Positions 34,347-43,720 of a stretch of 64,000 nt of DNA are shown here, in pieces. The stretch's first letter is position 1. Every line of letters starts with the position of its first letter. The notes beneath the pieces are model-generated. The model worked only from the letters and a program-made list of their open reading frames with translations. It did no database searches and was not told where the DNA came from. The stretch covers positions 5,456,001 through 5,520,000 of the forward strand of contig NC_003155.5 of the NCBI RefSeq assembly GCF_000009765.2. Reading direction: 5' to 3'. The translations under genes were made by a program, and so were the position numbers. Source of the stretch: Streptomyces avermitilis MA-4680 = NBRC 14893. GTDB lineage: Bacteria; Actinomycetota; Actinomycetes; Streptomycetales; Streptomycetaceae.

Positions 34347-34515
34347 CTAGTGCCGCAACAGGCAACGTTCGCCCCGTCGCGACGCCCGGCACGCACTCTC
34401 GCCGCACCGGCCGAAAGCCCAAGTGCGTCCAGTACGAGGGCCTTCGGCCGGCACGCCGAGAGCACGCACCGGACGCCGCTCCTTGACGGGCAAACGTTGC
34501 CTGCCGCGGCACTAG
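34347..34515. mobile_element. MITE-like element with about 31-bp terminal inverted repeats
   Basis: The left end CTAGTGCCGCAACAGGCAAC (34347 on) and right end GTTGCCTGCCGCGGCACTAG (to 34515) are inverted copies; the TIRs extend to about 34378 and from 34485, with few mismatches. TA lies at each outer edge (C-TA-GTGCCGC ... GCGGCAC-TA-G), as expected for IS630/mariner-type target duplication. The inner part is also palindromic (CTCGCCGCACCGGCCGAA against its inverted partner near 34450-34475), so the whole element can fold into one hairpin. It is too short to encode a transposase. The rightmost CTAG supplies the TAG stop of the VirB6-like gene. Confidence 0.85.
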
Positions 34516-36782
34516 ACACGGCCGCTCGGGCCGCGGGGGTCCCGCGGCGAGGCCGGGGCCGGGGCCGGGGCCGGGGCCGGGGACTGCTTGGGCGTGACGG
34601 GGGGCTTGGGGGCGGCGGTCCGGGGGCTGGGCATGGTCGGGCGGGGCTGGGGTGCGGGTGCGGGTGCGGGTGCGGACGGCATCGGGCGTGGTGCCGCCGG
34701 CTGCGGCTGAGGAGCCGCGGGGCGCTGCTCGGCCGGTGCCGACGACTGCGGAGCCGGCTGCTGCCCGCTGGAGCCGCTGACCCGGCGGCCGCGCCTGGGG
34801 GCCGGCTCGGGCGCGGACGCCGACGGCTGCTCCTTCGCCGACGGCCCGTCGCTCTCGTACGACCTGCGTGCCGTCTCCGCCGCCTGGTGGGCGGTCTGCC
34901 GCTGCTCGCGCTTCGACTGGCCGAGCCAGCCCCGCTTCTGCAGGGCGGCTCGGCCCCGGCCCTTGTTGGCGAACTTGTCCACTGCCCAGGCCGTACCGCG
35001 CACCGTGCTGCCGGCCGCGCGGCCGGTGCCCTTGGCGGCGTTACCCGCCACGCGTCCGGTGGTCCTGGCACCGGCCACAGCCAGGCCCGGGGCCATGACG
35101 GCCGCCTTGTTGAAGGTCGCGTCGGCTCCTTCGCGGATGCCCAGCGCGTCCTCGCCGCCCGCGACCTGCGGGGTGAAGTTCCCGGCGAGGAGCTTCTTCA
35201 GCATCATGACGACGGCGACGGTGACCAGGAGCAGCATCAGCAACTGCGTACCGAGGGCCACCCTGGCGGGCAGGATCATCTGGTACAGGACGAGCAGCAC
35301 GGTGAGGATGACCCCGAAGCCCGCGCGCAGGACGAAGCTGTGGATGAAGGTCTCCAGCCAGCTCTTCAGCAGTTTCTGCTGGGAGGGATGGATGCCGAGC
35401 GTGGCGACCAGCGGCAGCAGCATGACCAGGATCAGGGTGACCGCGTGCCAGAGCAGGGTGAGGGCGCTGAGCACGAGGACCATCACACCGACGATGAAGG
35501 CCGCCACGACGGAGTAGAAGGCGATGCCCACCCGGTTGCTGGAGTTCTTGCCGGCCCAGTCGTTGAACGCGACGGGGTAGATGCTCTTGTCGGGTGCCTT
35601 CTCGCCGACGGCGATGTCCTTGCGGATCTCCTGCCACTCCTTGAACTTGTCGACGTGGTCGCGCTGGTCGTCGACGTTGGTCCAGGACTGGGCCGCGGCC
35701 TGGCGCACCCGCAGGTCCTCGCAGCGCGCGCCCTTGCCCCAGTAGCAGGACGTGCCGGCGCTCTGCGGGGCGCAGACGCCGTCCGCCGATATGCGCCCGC
35801 TCTTGTTCTTGAAGATGCAGGTCTTGCCCACGTCGCCGAACTGCCCGAGGGCCCACGGCCGGAAGACGAGCGTGTCGTACATGGCGCAGCTCGACAGGCG
35901 AAGACCTCGTCTTCCGTCGTCGTCCTTGCCGCCCTTCGGCAGATCGCACGGGCTCTGCATCTCGCCCGAAGCGCCGGCGAGCACGGTCGCGGTGAACGCG
36001 GAATTGGCCTGGGCGATGTAGTTGTCCGCGCTTTCGACGACCTGGTGGTAGTTGTTTCCGGTCAGGAACGCGGTGACGGCGATGACGGTGAGGGCGGTCC
36101 AGGAGATTCCCGACCACACCTCGCGCATGTCTCCCTTGCGCCACTTGGTGAAGACCCAGAGTCCGACCAGCAGAATCATGACCGCGACGGCGGGCTTGAG
36201 CACGTTCTCGCGCAGCGTGGTCACGACGTTGTCGCGGCCCGAGTAGAGGCCGGAGAACGGGCTCGGGTTGGAGGCCATTTCCTTGATGGAGATGGAGAAC
36301 CGGGTGAGAACCTTGGTGCCGTTGAGAATGGTGTCCGCGATGCCGTTGTTGACATAGGCCATGACCTGGCAGGAGTCGGCGCCGCTTCCCCACGTGCCGT
36401 TGTCCTGGGAGGCGTTGCCCTTGCCCTTGAAGGTCATGGACCAGTTCAGGCCCCGCATGCCGTTCAGCTCGTACAGGGTGTAGTTCGAGGCCTTGTCGAT
36501 CGGCATCTTGACGGCGCCGGTGACCATTCCCGTGTCTTCGCTCAGGTTCTGGGCGCTCTCTCCCTGCCACTGCGCGACCGCGGGAATGATGGACTCACCG
36601 TTACTGCCCGGCGAGTCCATCTGATAGCTCTCGTCACCGGTGAAGTTGCAGGAGAAATCCGCGTACGCCGAGGTCGGTACGGCCAGTGTGAGGGCCACCA
36701 GGGCCAGCACCACGAACAGGCCGGCACGGACTGCGGCGCCGAACCTGCCGATCCTGCGGCGCAGTGCATTGCGCGGGGGCAT
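34512..36782 (-). CDS. VirB6/TrbL-like polytopic membrane protein
   Basis: 756 aa. The signal-like N-terminus (AGLFVVLALVALTLAVPTSAYA-DF) precedes an extracytoplasmic part with cysteines (SCNFTGDESYQ). There are then transmembrane helices (AVAVMILLVGLWVF, WTALTVIAVTAFLTG), a large Cys-rich external loop (~260-400) and a C-terminal membrane block (VVAAFIVGVMVLVLSALTLLWHAVTLILVMLLPLVATLG; VILTVLLVLYQMILPA; LLMLLLVTVAVVMMLKKLLAG). The cytoplasmic tail is Ala/Gly then Pro/Ala-rich (PAPAPAPASPRDPRGP). This is the layout of VirB6/TrbL channel proteins in Gram-positive T4SS. The stop codon lies in the MITE end, so the native C-terminus may have been longer. Confidence 0.82.
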   Translation of the reverse strand: MPPRNALRRRIGRFGAAVRAGLFVVLALVALTLAVPTSAYADFSCNFTGDESYQMDSPGSNGESIIPAVAQWQGESAQNLSEDTGMVTGAVKMPIDKASNYTLYELNGMRGLNWSMTFKGKGNASQDNGTWGSGADSCQVMAYVNNGIADTILNGTKVLTRFSISIKEMASNPSPFSGLYSGRDNVVTTLRENVLKPAVAVMILLVGLWVFTKWRKGDMREVWSGISWTALTVIAVTAFLTGNNYHQVVESADNYIAQANSAFTATVLAGASGEMQSPCDLPKGGKDDDGRRGLRLSSCAMYDTLVFRPWALGQFGDVGKTCIFKNKSGRISADGVCAPQSAGTSCYWGKGARCEDLRVRQAAAQSWTNVDDQRDHVDKFKEWQEIRKDIAVGEKAPDKSIYPVAFNDWAGKNSSNRVGIAFYSVVAAFIVGVMVLVLSALTLLWHAVTLILVMLLPLVATLGIHPSQQKLLKSWLETFIHSFVLRAGFGVILTVLLVLYQMILPARVALGTQLLMLLLVTVAVVMMLKKLLAGNFTPQVAGGEDALGIREGADATFNKAAVMAPGLAVAGARTTGRVAGNAAKGTGRAAGSTVRGTAWAVDKFANKGRGRAALQKRGWLGQSKREQRQTAHQAAETARRSYESDGPSAKEQPSASAPEPAPRRGRRVSGSSGQQPAPQSSAPAEQRPAAPQPQPAAPRPMPSAPAPAPAPQPRPTMPSPRTAAPKPPVTPKQSPAPAPAPAPASPRDPRGPSGRV

Positions 36783-36822
36783 CTTGATTCCTTTTGGGCG
36801 AGAGGAGGGGCTGCGGGCGGCG

Positions 36823-37341
36823 TCAGTCGGTCGGGAAGTAATCGCTCAGCACGCAGCCGTCGACGAGTCCGGAGACCTTCTTGTAGCCGCTCGGCACGGT
36901 GAAGTCCGGGTCACAGGTCAGGAACATCATTTCGGACGAACTCAGCTGCTGGACCGTGGTGTCGTTCTCCGGAACCACCGCGAAGTCCCTGCCGACCGCG
37001 AACGCGGGTCGGTCGTCGTCCTTCTTGACGGCGGTCTGGAACTTCTTCATGTCCTTGAGGGTGAACAGCGTGATGTTCCCGCCGTCCTCGCCCTCGCAGG
37101 AGGCCCGCTCCTTGATTCCCCAGGCGGGGTCTCCGGCCTCCTCGACCAGGTAGTCCGTCGCGTCCGCTTCCGCGGTCAGGTCGAGGCACGAGGTGTGCTT
37201 GTTGAGGTAGTACGCGATCGACGCCATGTCCCCGGCCGAGGGCAGCCCGAGGTCGTCCATCGGGTCGTCGCTGCCGCAGCCGGCCAGGAGGCTCAGGACC
37301 ACCAGAGCGGCGCTGCCGACGACTGCTCGCTGAAGTCGCAT
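36823..37341 (-). CDS. Lipoprotein A of the T4SS-like locus
   Basis: 172 aa. The lipobox LLAGC (Cys about residue 22) is followed by a short acidic linker. The mature domain has three further cysteines and ends CDPDFTVPSGYKKVSGLVDGCVLSDYFPTD. The end motif CDPD..VP.GY...GCVL.DY.P is shared with the lipoprotein encoded next to it, so the two are paralogues. It is anchored outside the membrane, next to VirB6-like and VirB4-like genes, and probably belongs to the outer part of the channel. No named family is recognised. Confidence 0.8.
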   Translation of the reverse strand: MRLQRAVVGSAALVVLSLLAGCGSDDPMDDLGLPSAGDMASIAYYLNKHTSCLDLTAEADATDYLVEEAGDPAWGIKERASCEGEDGGNITLFTLKDMKKFQTAVKKDDDRPAFAVGRDFAVVPENDTTVQQLSSSEMMFLTCDPDFTVPSGYKKVSGLVDGCVLSDYFPTD

Positions 37342-37351
37342 GGGTCTCTCC

Positions 37352-37963
37352 TCAGGAGGGGACGTAGTCGGTCAGCACGCAGCCCGCGGCGGACGCGTCC
37401 TGCTTGCGGTATCCGGTGGGCACCTTCAGATCGGGGTCGCAGTTCTCGATCAGCAGTCCCGTTTCGAGGAGTCCGCTGGTCCGAAGGGAGTTGGTGGGGT
37501 TGACCACGAAGTCCGCGCCGATGAGGAAGCGGCCCGTGCGCAGGTCGCTGTACTTGTCGCCGTACTCCTTGTCGGCTGCCAGCGCGGTCTTGCGGTAGTT
37601 CTGCTGGAACGCCTTCATGTCCTTGGGCAGGTAGACGATCCAGCCCCCGGCCTTCGCCCGGGTGTCACCGCAGAAGCCGGCCTCGCCGATCTTCCAGGCG
37701 GCCGCTTCGCGCTTCTCCTGTGGGCTGTCGTAGTCGTCGGTGGTGCCGAGGAACCCCTCCGCCGGTGTCCCGTGCGCACCCTCGTCCGTGGTCATGCTGG
37801 TGCAGGGAAGTCCGGCCTTGGCGATGAACTCCTGCGCCTCCTTCAGCGTCTTGGCGCTGGGCAGGGCCTTCGCGTCGTCCCCGGAATCCGGCCCGCACGC
37901 GCTCAGCGTCGAGAGCAGGACCAGGGAAACGGCCGCGGTGACCAGGGACGGGGTGGGGCGCAT
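37352..37963 (-). CDS. Lipoprotein B of the T4SS-like locus
   Basis: 203 aa from the ATG at 37963 (MRPTPSLVTAAVSLVLLSTLSACG), AGGAGG 10 bases upstream; the frame stays open to 38083 but that part overlaps the VirB4-like gene. Lipobox LSAC. The mature protein has an AGLPC..MTTDEGAHG segment, a FCGD segment and ends CDPDLKVPTGYRKQDASAAGCVLTDYVPS, matching lipoprotein A. The pair lies 10 bases apart and probably forms a complex. Confidence 0.8.
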   Translation of the reverse strand: MRPTPSLVTAAVSLVLLSTLSACGPDSGDDAKALPSAKTLKEAQEFIAKAGLPCTSMTTDEGAHGTPAEGFLGTTDDYDSPQEKREAAAWKIGEAGFCGDTRAKAGGWIVYLPKDMKAFQQNYRKTALAADKEYGDKYSDLRTGRFLIGADFVVNPTNSLRTSGLLETGLLIENCDPDLKVPTGYRKQDASAAGCVLTDYVPS

Positions 37964-37998
37964 GCGGGTGCGGCCTCCTGCTTCGGGTCGAGTGAGGG

Positions 37999-40983
37999 TC
38001 ATACGGCGGTGGTCTGCGCGGTGCTCTGCGACGAGGCCCGGGCCGGGTCCTCCTGCACCTCCTGGAGGAACGTCCACTCCCACACGCTCAGCGGCGGATT
38101 GACGCCCTGCCGGGCCGGACGCGTCGTGCCGTTGGTGTCCGTGGCCGCGAGGATCTCCTGGAAGACCAGGTCGACGGCGACCGTGCCGACGCGCTTGTCC
38201 GCGTCGCGCTGGAGACAGACACCGGTGCGCAGCTCCTGGAGGGCCGCGATGACCTTCGGGTCGTCCTCGGGGCGGCCGAGCAGCGGGGCCACCAGGGAGG
38301 CCTCCTGGGCGGACTTCTGCTTGAAGGCGAAGACCGTGTGGATCTGGTTGGCGCCGCCGGAGCGGGCCTCGGAGTCCTCGATCTGGACCAGGTCGATGGC
38401 CTGCTGGGTGATCAGTACGGTCACGGCCAGATAGGAGCGGCCCTGCTTCAGGGCACGGCGCATCAGGTCGCGCCCGGACTCGGTCGCGGTGACGACGTAC
38501 GCCTCGTCCACGAAGAGCGCCTTGGGGCGCAGGCCGACCTCACCCGTGACCGGGTTCTTCTCGTAGCCGACGTCCAGCATCTGGCTGCCGAGTTCCACGA
38601 CCGCCATCAGCGCGGTCGCGGCCAGGCGTTCCGCCGGGTTCCAGTGCCGCGGGTCCGAGGACGCCGGGGACTGGAAGCCGCGGAGCGTGATGACCGTACG
38701 CCGCTTGCGCATGCTGGACAGCGGTTGCGGGTGCTCGGCGAAGGAGAGCCGTGCGTAGGGGAGGGTGCGCAGCTCGGTGAGGAGCATCTGCGCGAGCTTG
38801 AGGTCCTTCATGGCCTCGCGGTCGCCGGTCGCCACGGCGTGGTCGTACGCGGCCACCACCTCGTCGACGACCTGCCACAACGTCGGCCGTGCCACGCTCT
38901 GTTCGGCCTCCCGCGCGGTCAGGCCCTGGTCGACGGCCTGGCGGATCGCGGAGTTGTAGCGGCCGATGACCGTGGCCATGCCCTCGATGACGGGCAGGCG
39001 TACGCGCTGGTAGTCCTCGTCGCCGAGGAAGCCGCGCAGCATCGACTCCGCGAGGAGACGGCCCGAGGGGACGTCCCGGGCGATCACCCACGGGTCCAGG
39101 ACGCCCGCCTGGCCCTTGAGAAGGTCGACGACCTCCGTCTCCGCCCAGAAGTCGGGGTTCACCGGGTGGAACCGGCTGTGCTCGGTGCCGAGCAGGCCCT
39201 GCTCGGCGTCCGACGCGAACGACGGGTCGTTGACCTGGGCGCCGAACGCCAGGTAGTAGCACATCTGGGCGAAGTCGGTCTTGGGGTCGATGACCAGGCA
39301 GCGGACGCCCGACTCCGACTCTTCGTAGAACTTCTGCAGGGCCAGGGACGACTTGCCACCGCCCGACGCGCCCACGATCGCCAGGCCACCACCGTCGTTG
39401 CGGGCCGGGCCCACGTGCAGCGAGTAGTGCACCGGCATCTTGCCCGCCCAGCCGACCAGGTTGCCGACCCAGCCGAGACGCTTGCCGGAGCGGTGCTCCG
39501 GGTTGTCGCCCAACTCCGTGCCGGCGGTGGGGAGTCCGGCGCCCAGCTGCTCGACCTCCTGGAGCCGGAGGTAGGGCGCGACGGGCAGCTTCGGCGCGTC
39601 GCCGGGGAGCTGGGACTGCAGCAGCCGCCACTGCTGGCGGGTCGGACGCAGCAGCGTGACCTTCAGGTCCTGCTTGAACTGCATCTCCAGGACGCGGCGC
39701 CGGCGCTCCAGCTCCTTCAGGTCAGGGGCGGAGACGGTGAAGCGGATCTGCGCCTCCATGCCCGGCATCTTGTGCTCGTCGATGTCGTCGACGAGCTCCT
39801 GGGCGCGGGTGACCTGACCGGCCAGCTTGGTGTCCGGGGTGCGGCCGGAGTTGGCCATGTCGTTCATCTCGTCGACGAGGTTGCCGCGGATCTTGTCGGC
39901 GCGGTCCTTGAACCTCAGGTACGGGATGAGCGTGAACCGCATGTCGATCTCGACCGGGAAGTCCACGTGCTGGGCGGCGTAGCGCGCCCACGCCGTCGAC
40001 TGGCGGAAGCGGGTCTCGGCGGGCCAGTTGGCGGCGACCAGGGTGGTGGTGTAGCTGGTCTGCTGCTCGCCGGTGACCTCGTCGTACTGGTGCAGCACGA
40101 TGTGCGTCTTGCGGTTCTCGCCGGAGAAGTCGACGACCAGGTCGAACTGGTCGGGCCCCCACGCGCGCGAGCCGAGCACCGGCTCGGGCGGCACGGGCAG
40201 GTCGCCGTGGAGCGGCTTGCGGATCAGCCAGACCAGTTCCTCACGGGTGAGCGGGGTGCCCTTGAGGCCCTCCAGGCTCTCGTGGACCTCGATCGCGACC
40301 TGCGTCCACTCGGCGAGGACGGAGGGGGACAGGTACTCGTCGGCGACCCCGGTGGCGGTGGAGACCGCCTGGTCGGCGGCGCCGCGCGCCCCCGACAGCA
40401 GCCCGGGCTCGTCGAACGGCTCGGCGCCGTCGGCGAGGACGCCCGTACCGCCGTTGCGCTTGATCGAACCCAGCTTCACCAGCAGGATGTTGCGCTCCCG
40501 CTTGGCGCCGATGCGCTCCTGGTAGTCGGCCTTGCGGAGGTTGTACGCCTTGTAGTTGTCGGTGGGGTCCCAGGCGACGGCGTTCAGGTCCTCCGCCCAG
40601 GTCAGGGCGGTGATGGGCTGGTAGAGCTTGCGGTAGTGGCACTCGACGTTGCGGTCGCCGCGGGCGAGGTTGAGCAGACCTCGGGCCGGGCCCTCGGCCA
40701 TCGCCTGGAGCTCGGAGGCGTTCAGGTACTCGTCGATGGCGGTGGGCAGCACCAGGCCGGTCCACACCGAGTCGCCGTGCACGAACAGCAGGTCGTCGGC
40801 GTAGCGGTAGGGCAGGCGGAGGTCCTCGCGGCGGGCGGACTGGCCGTTGCCGCTCGACGAGCGGCTCCGGTTCTGGGACCGGCCCTGGCTCTGGCCCTGC
40901 CCCTTCTTCCCGGAGCCGGCGGCCATGATCATGGCGACCACGAAGAAGGCGACCGCCGCGCCCAGAAGGATCATCATGAACAT
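37999..40983 (-). CDS. VirB4/TraC-family ATPase
   Basis: 994 aa. One N-terminal membrane helix (MILLGAAVAFFVVAMIMAAG) is followed by a basic Gln/Ser linker and a VirB4 N-domain (DLLFVHGDSVWTGLVLPT; LLNLARGDRNVECHYRKLY). The P-loop is GASGGGKSSLALQKF (about residue 536), with Walker B ALFVDEAYVV (about 820) and RRTVITLRGFQSP and LITQQAIDLVQIED in between and after. VirB4 ATPases energise assembly of and transport through type IV secretion channels. The membrane-tethered form is typical of Gram-positive systems. It is the largest and most diagnostic gene of the locus. Confidence 0.9.
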   Translation of the reverse strand: MFMMILLGAAVAFFVVAMIMAAGSGKKGQGQSQGRSQNRSRSSSGNGQSARREDLRLPYRYADDLLFVHGDSVWTGLVLPTAIDEYLNASELQAMAEGPARGLLNLARGDRNVECHYRKLYQPITALTWAEDLNAVAWDPTDNYKAYNLRKADYQERIGAKRERNILLVKLGSIKRNGGTGVLADGAEPFDEPGLLSGARGAADQAVSTATGVADEYLSPSVLAEWTQVAIEVHESLEGLKGTPLTREELVWLIRKPLHGDLPVPPEPVLGSRAWGPDQFDLVVDFSGENRKTHIVLHQYDEVTGEQQTSYTTTLVAANWPAETRFRQSTAWARYAAQHVDFPVEIDMRFTLIPYLRFKDRADKIRGNLVDEMNDMANSGRTPDTKLAGQVTRAQELVDDIDEHKMPGMEAQIRFTVSAPDLKELERRRRVLEMQFKQDLKVTLLRPTRQQWRLLQSQLPGDAPKLPVAPYLRLQEVEQLGAGLPTAGTELGDNPEHRSGKRLGWVGNLVGWAGKMPVHYSLHVGPARNDGGGLAIVGASGGGKSSLALQKFYEESESGVRCLVIDPKTDFAQMCYYLAFGAQVNDPSFASDAEQGLLGTEHSRFHPVNPDFWAETEVVDLLKGQAGVLDPWVIARDVPSGRLLAESMLRGFLGDEDYQRVRLPVIEGMATVIGRYNSAIRQAVDQGLTAREAEQSVARPTLWQVVDEVVAAYDHAVATGDREAMKDLKLAQMLLTELRTLPYARLSFAEHPQPLSSMRKRRTVITLRGFQSPASSDPRHWNPAERLAATALMAVVELGSQMLDVGYEKNPVTGEVGLRPKALFVDEAYVVTATESGRDLMRRALKQGRSYLAVTVLITQQAIDLVQIEDSEARSGGANQIHTVFAFKQKSAQEASLVAPLLGRPEDDPKVIAALQELRTGVCLQRDADKRVGTVAVDLVFQEILAATDTNGTTRPARQGVNPPLSVWEWTFLQEVQEDPARASSQSTAQTTAV

Positions 40984-41035
40984 GGAGAAGTCACCCTGCG
41001 GTAGTTGATGGGGAGTGGGAGAGCGGTGGGACGGT

Positions 41036-41533
41036 TCAGTCCTGGGCGGCGGGGTCCTGGGCGGTGAACGGGGAACCGTGCTGGGCTGCCGCCTGCCGCG
41101 CGGTGTCGTACCGCGTCTGCCAGCGGTGGGAACCGGGGGTCCAGAGGATGACCTGCCAGTGCAGTTCCTCCGGTTCCTGGTCGGCGGAGAGCCCTTGCAG
41201 CCGCTTCGGCTGGAACCAGTAGTCGCCCCACACCACCAGCTGCTGACTGAGAGTCAGGGCGGAGGGCAGCGGGCGGCCCCAGATGAAGTACACGGCGAAC
41301 GGCGGCCCGAAGTAGAGGACCGACGTCCACATCGACATCCCGAGGAAGGGGAGGAACGTGGACAGCGTGAACAGCGTGACGAGCCAGAGCAGCCCGAAAC
41401 CGAACGCCGCGCCCAGCGCGGGCAGCAGCAGGCCCGGAAGCGGGATGTTGCCCCAGTTCCAGATCCGCTTCGGGCGGTTCATCAGATCGGTGTGGTCGTA
41501 CGCGACCAGCGGCTCGGGCGCCTCCTGCGTCAA
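41036..41533 (-). CDS. VirB3/PrgI-like membrane protein
   Basis: 165 aa. Two or three hydrophobic helices near the N-terminus (LLLPALGAAFGFGLLWLVTLFTL and a following helix) are followed by a soluble part (WGDYWFQPKRLQGLSADQEPEELHWQVILW). It lies 52 bases upstream of the VirB4-like gene in the same operon, where Gram-positive systems place PrgI/VirB3. The assignment rests on topology and position more than on sequence. Confidence 0.65.
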   Translation of the reverse strand: MTQEAPEPLVAYDHTDLMNRPKRIWNWGNIPLPGLLLPALGAAFGFGLLWLVTLFTLSTFLPFLGMSMWTSVLYFGPPFAVYFIWGRPLPSALTLSQQLVVWGDYWFQPKRLQGLSADQEPEELHWQVILWTPGSHRWQTRYDTARQAAAQHGSPFTAQDPAAQD

Positions 41534-41574
41534 CGCGGTGCCTCCCTCTTCTGCTTACGGTGAGTGGCGGGAGA

Positions 41575-41841
41575 TCAGCTGCCGTTGCCGCCGCCGATCT
41601 CGCCTCCGAGGCTGATGAGGAGGCCGGCGAGGCCCGTGGCGCCGCCGATGATCAGGGCGGCGAGCGCGATCATGCCGAAGCCCTGGAAGGCCTCGCGCAT
41701 ACCGTCGCCGCGCTTCATCGACATGAGCATCCGGATGCCAAGGATGAGGAGGGCGATGACGGCGACCATCGTGCCCGCGTTGCGGAGGATGTCCTCGATC
41801 CTTCCGAACATCTCGCCCAGTTCGTCGGCGGCCAGGTACAT
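41575..41841 (-). CDS. VirB2/TrbC-like small membrane protein
   Basis: 88 aa with two hydrophobic helices (TMVAVIALLILGIRMLM and FGMIALAALIIGGATGLAGLLISLGG) joined by a short basic loop (SMKRGDGMREA). This topology and the order before VirB3- and VirB4-like genes fit a pilin-like VirB2 subunit or its Gram-positive counterpart. There is no signal peptide. It lies 41 bases before the VirB3-like gene. Confidence 0.65.
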   Translation of the reverse strand: MYLAADELGEMFGRIEDILRNAGTMVAVIALLILGIRMLMSMKRGDGMREAFQGFGMIALAALIIGGATGLAGLLISLGGEIGGGNGS

Positions 41842-41916
41842 GGTGGTTCCTCTCGATGTGGCTTTCAGCGTGCTCTGGTGATGGTGCTGGGATGCGGTCC
41901 GAAGTGCCGCTCGGGC

Positions 41917-43720
41917 TCAGGGCTTGCCCGGCCGCTTGCCCTTCGACGACTGCGTGGAGGCTGAGGGTGAGGCTGAGGCGGACGGGGAGGCGGAGTCGGT
42001 GGCCCCCGTACCGGGGTCCTCCTCGGCGGGCTGGTTGTCCTCGTCCGAGTCGGCCCGGCCGCCCTGCGCGTCGAGCACCCCGCCGCGGATGTCCTTGATG
42101 AACCAGCCCTGTGCGGTGTTCACCACGGTCATCCGGTACGCGCGGCGCACGATCCGGCTCTCTCCCTCGCTCCAGTCGACGACCACTCGCACCTGCACGG
42201 ACTGACCGGCCCGGTAGGCGTAGGGCTTGGTGTCCTGGACGTTCGCGGGGACCAGTGCCTCCGCCGTGCCGACCTTCGGTCCGGTCAGCCGTCCGGCGAG
42301 GCCGGCGGTCGCGGAGAGCGTGGCGCCGGGTGCGGTGAAGCGGGCCATGGCGGTCGAGTCCGACGCGCCCCAGGCCTCGAAATAGCCCGGCAGCACCTTC
42401 TCCTGGAGCTGCTGCGACAGGGAGGTGTCCACCACCTCGTCGTCCTTGTCGAGTTCCGGGACGTTCGCCCGCCCCGGCATCGGCATCTCGCCGATGTCGC
42501 CGGCGACGCGCATGCCCTCGCCGGACGCGAGGTCCTTGACGTAGACGGGAACGGTCAGCGTGGTGAGGTCGCCCTCGTCCGTACGGACCTGGATGCCCAG
42601 GTAGCGGCCGTGATCACCGTATTCGGCGAGCTTCTCGGAGGTGCCGTCCCAGACGGCCGAGACGGCCTTGCTGGTCCCCTCACCGCTCCAGCCGCACTCG
42701 GGGTCGACGCCCGAGGACGCGTACCGGGCGAGACTGTCCCGCCGCTTGGACGCGCCGTCCGGCGAGTACGTCAGGCAGAGCATCGCGTACTGCTCCGCGA
42801 ACGTCGCCGCCTGCTGCGTCGGGAACTCGGTCAGCCGGTAGCGGGCGGCGTCCGCGGCGTCGAGGCCGGCGGTTCCGGCGCCCGAGGACCTCCCGACGAC
42901 CAGACCCATCACGCCGCACGAGCCGAGTGCGAAGAGACAGGTGGTGATCAGCAGGGTCGCGCGGAGGGCCACGTGCGTACGACGGCCGCCGGCGGGGATA
43001 CGGCCGCCGGGCCTGGGGACGTCGAAGTCGCGGGCGGGCTTCGCGGAAGCCGGGGTGGGGCGTGCGCCGGCGGGGGTGGCGCCCGCCCGGGTCGTGGTGG
43101 CCGCGGAGCCGGTCGTGGTGGTTCCCGCGTCGACCGTGTGGGCGGGGGCGGGGGCGGTGGCGGTGGACGGGATGGTGGTAGTGGGAGCGGTGGCCGGCCG
43201 GGGCCGGGGCCGGGGTGACGGCGTGGTGAGGGGCGGCCGCCGCGACGGCCGGGGTGGCCGGAGCGGCGGTGTGGGCGGGGGCCGTGGGGGAACCGGTGAC
43301 CGCCCCGCCCCTCTTGCGCTGCTCCTTCTCCGCCTTCTTCTGCTCGTACGCGGCCTTGCGCGCGGCCCGCTCCCGTTTGCGCTTCTCCTTCTTGGAGTCA
43401 CTCGGCGGGCGGGTCTCACGCGGCGGCAGGCTCGGTACGGCGGCCTGGCCCGGCGCGCGACGGACCCAGGCGGCGGCGACCTGCGCGCGCGCCGCGTCGG
43501 GGGACAGGTGCTGAGGCTGCGGCTGGGGGTAGGAGGGCTGCTGGGCCACCGGCGACTGCGCCTGGGCCTGCTGCCCGTGCACCTGCTGCCCCTGTGCCTG
43601 CCAGACCTGCTGGTGCGGCTGCTGGGGCTGTTGGGGCTGCTGGGGAGGACCGAAGGACCCGGGCTGCCCGGAAGGCTGGTCTCCGCCGACCGCGCCAGCA
43701 GGGCCGTTGTGGTCTGTCAT
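41917..43720 (-). CDS. VirB8/TcpC-like conjugation protein, with a frameshift
   Basis: The gene reads in two frames. From the ATG at 43720 comes a Gln/Pro-rich N-terminus (GPPQQPQQPQQPHQQVWQ) and a basic coiled segment (SKKEKRKRERAARKAAYEQ). Near 43192-43216 (a G/C-run: CCGGGG repeats) the frame must shift by one base to continue into an Ala/Thr linker, a membrane helix (LRATLLITTCLFALGSCGVMGLVVG) and two NTF2-like extracytoplasmic domains (~220-460 of the downstream frame), ending in a Ser/Ala tail to 41917. Domain order fits TcpC/VirB8. The shift may be a real mutation or a sequencing error in the repeat. It is the first gene of the minus arm. Confidence 0.7.

Noticed and set aside
33849..36902. 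A 1017-codon plus-strand open frame
   Set aside because: Antisense to the VirB6-like and WDAPDFPE genes; runs through the MITE and shows only low-complexity sequence.
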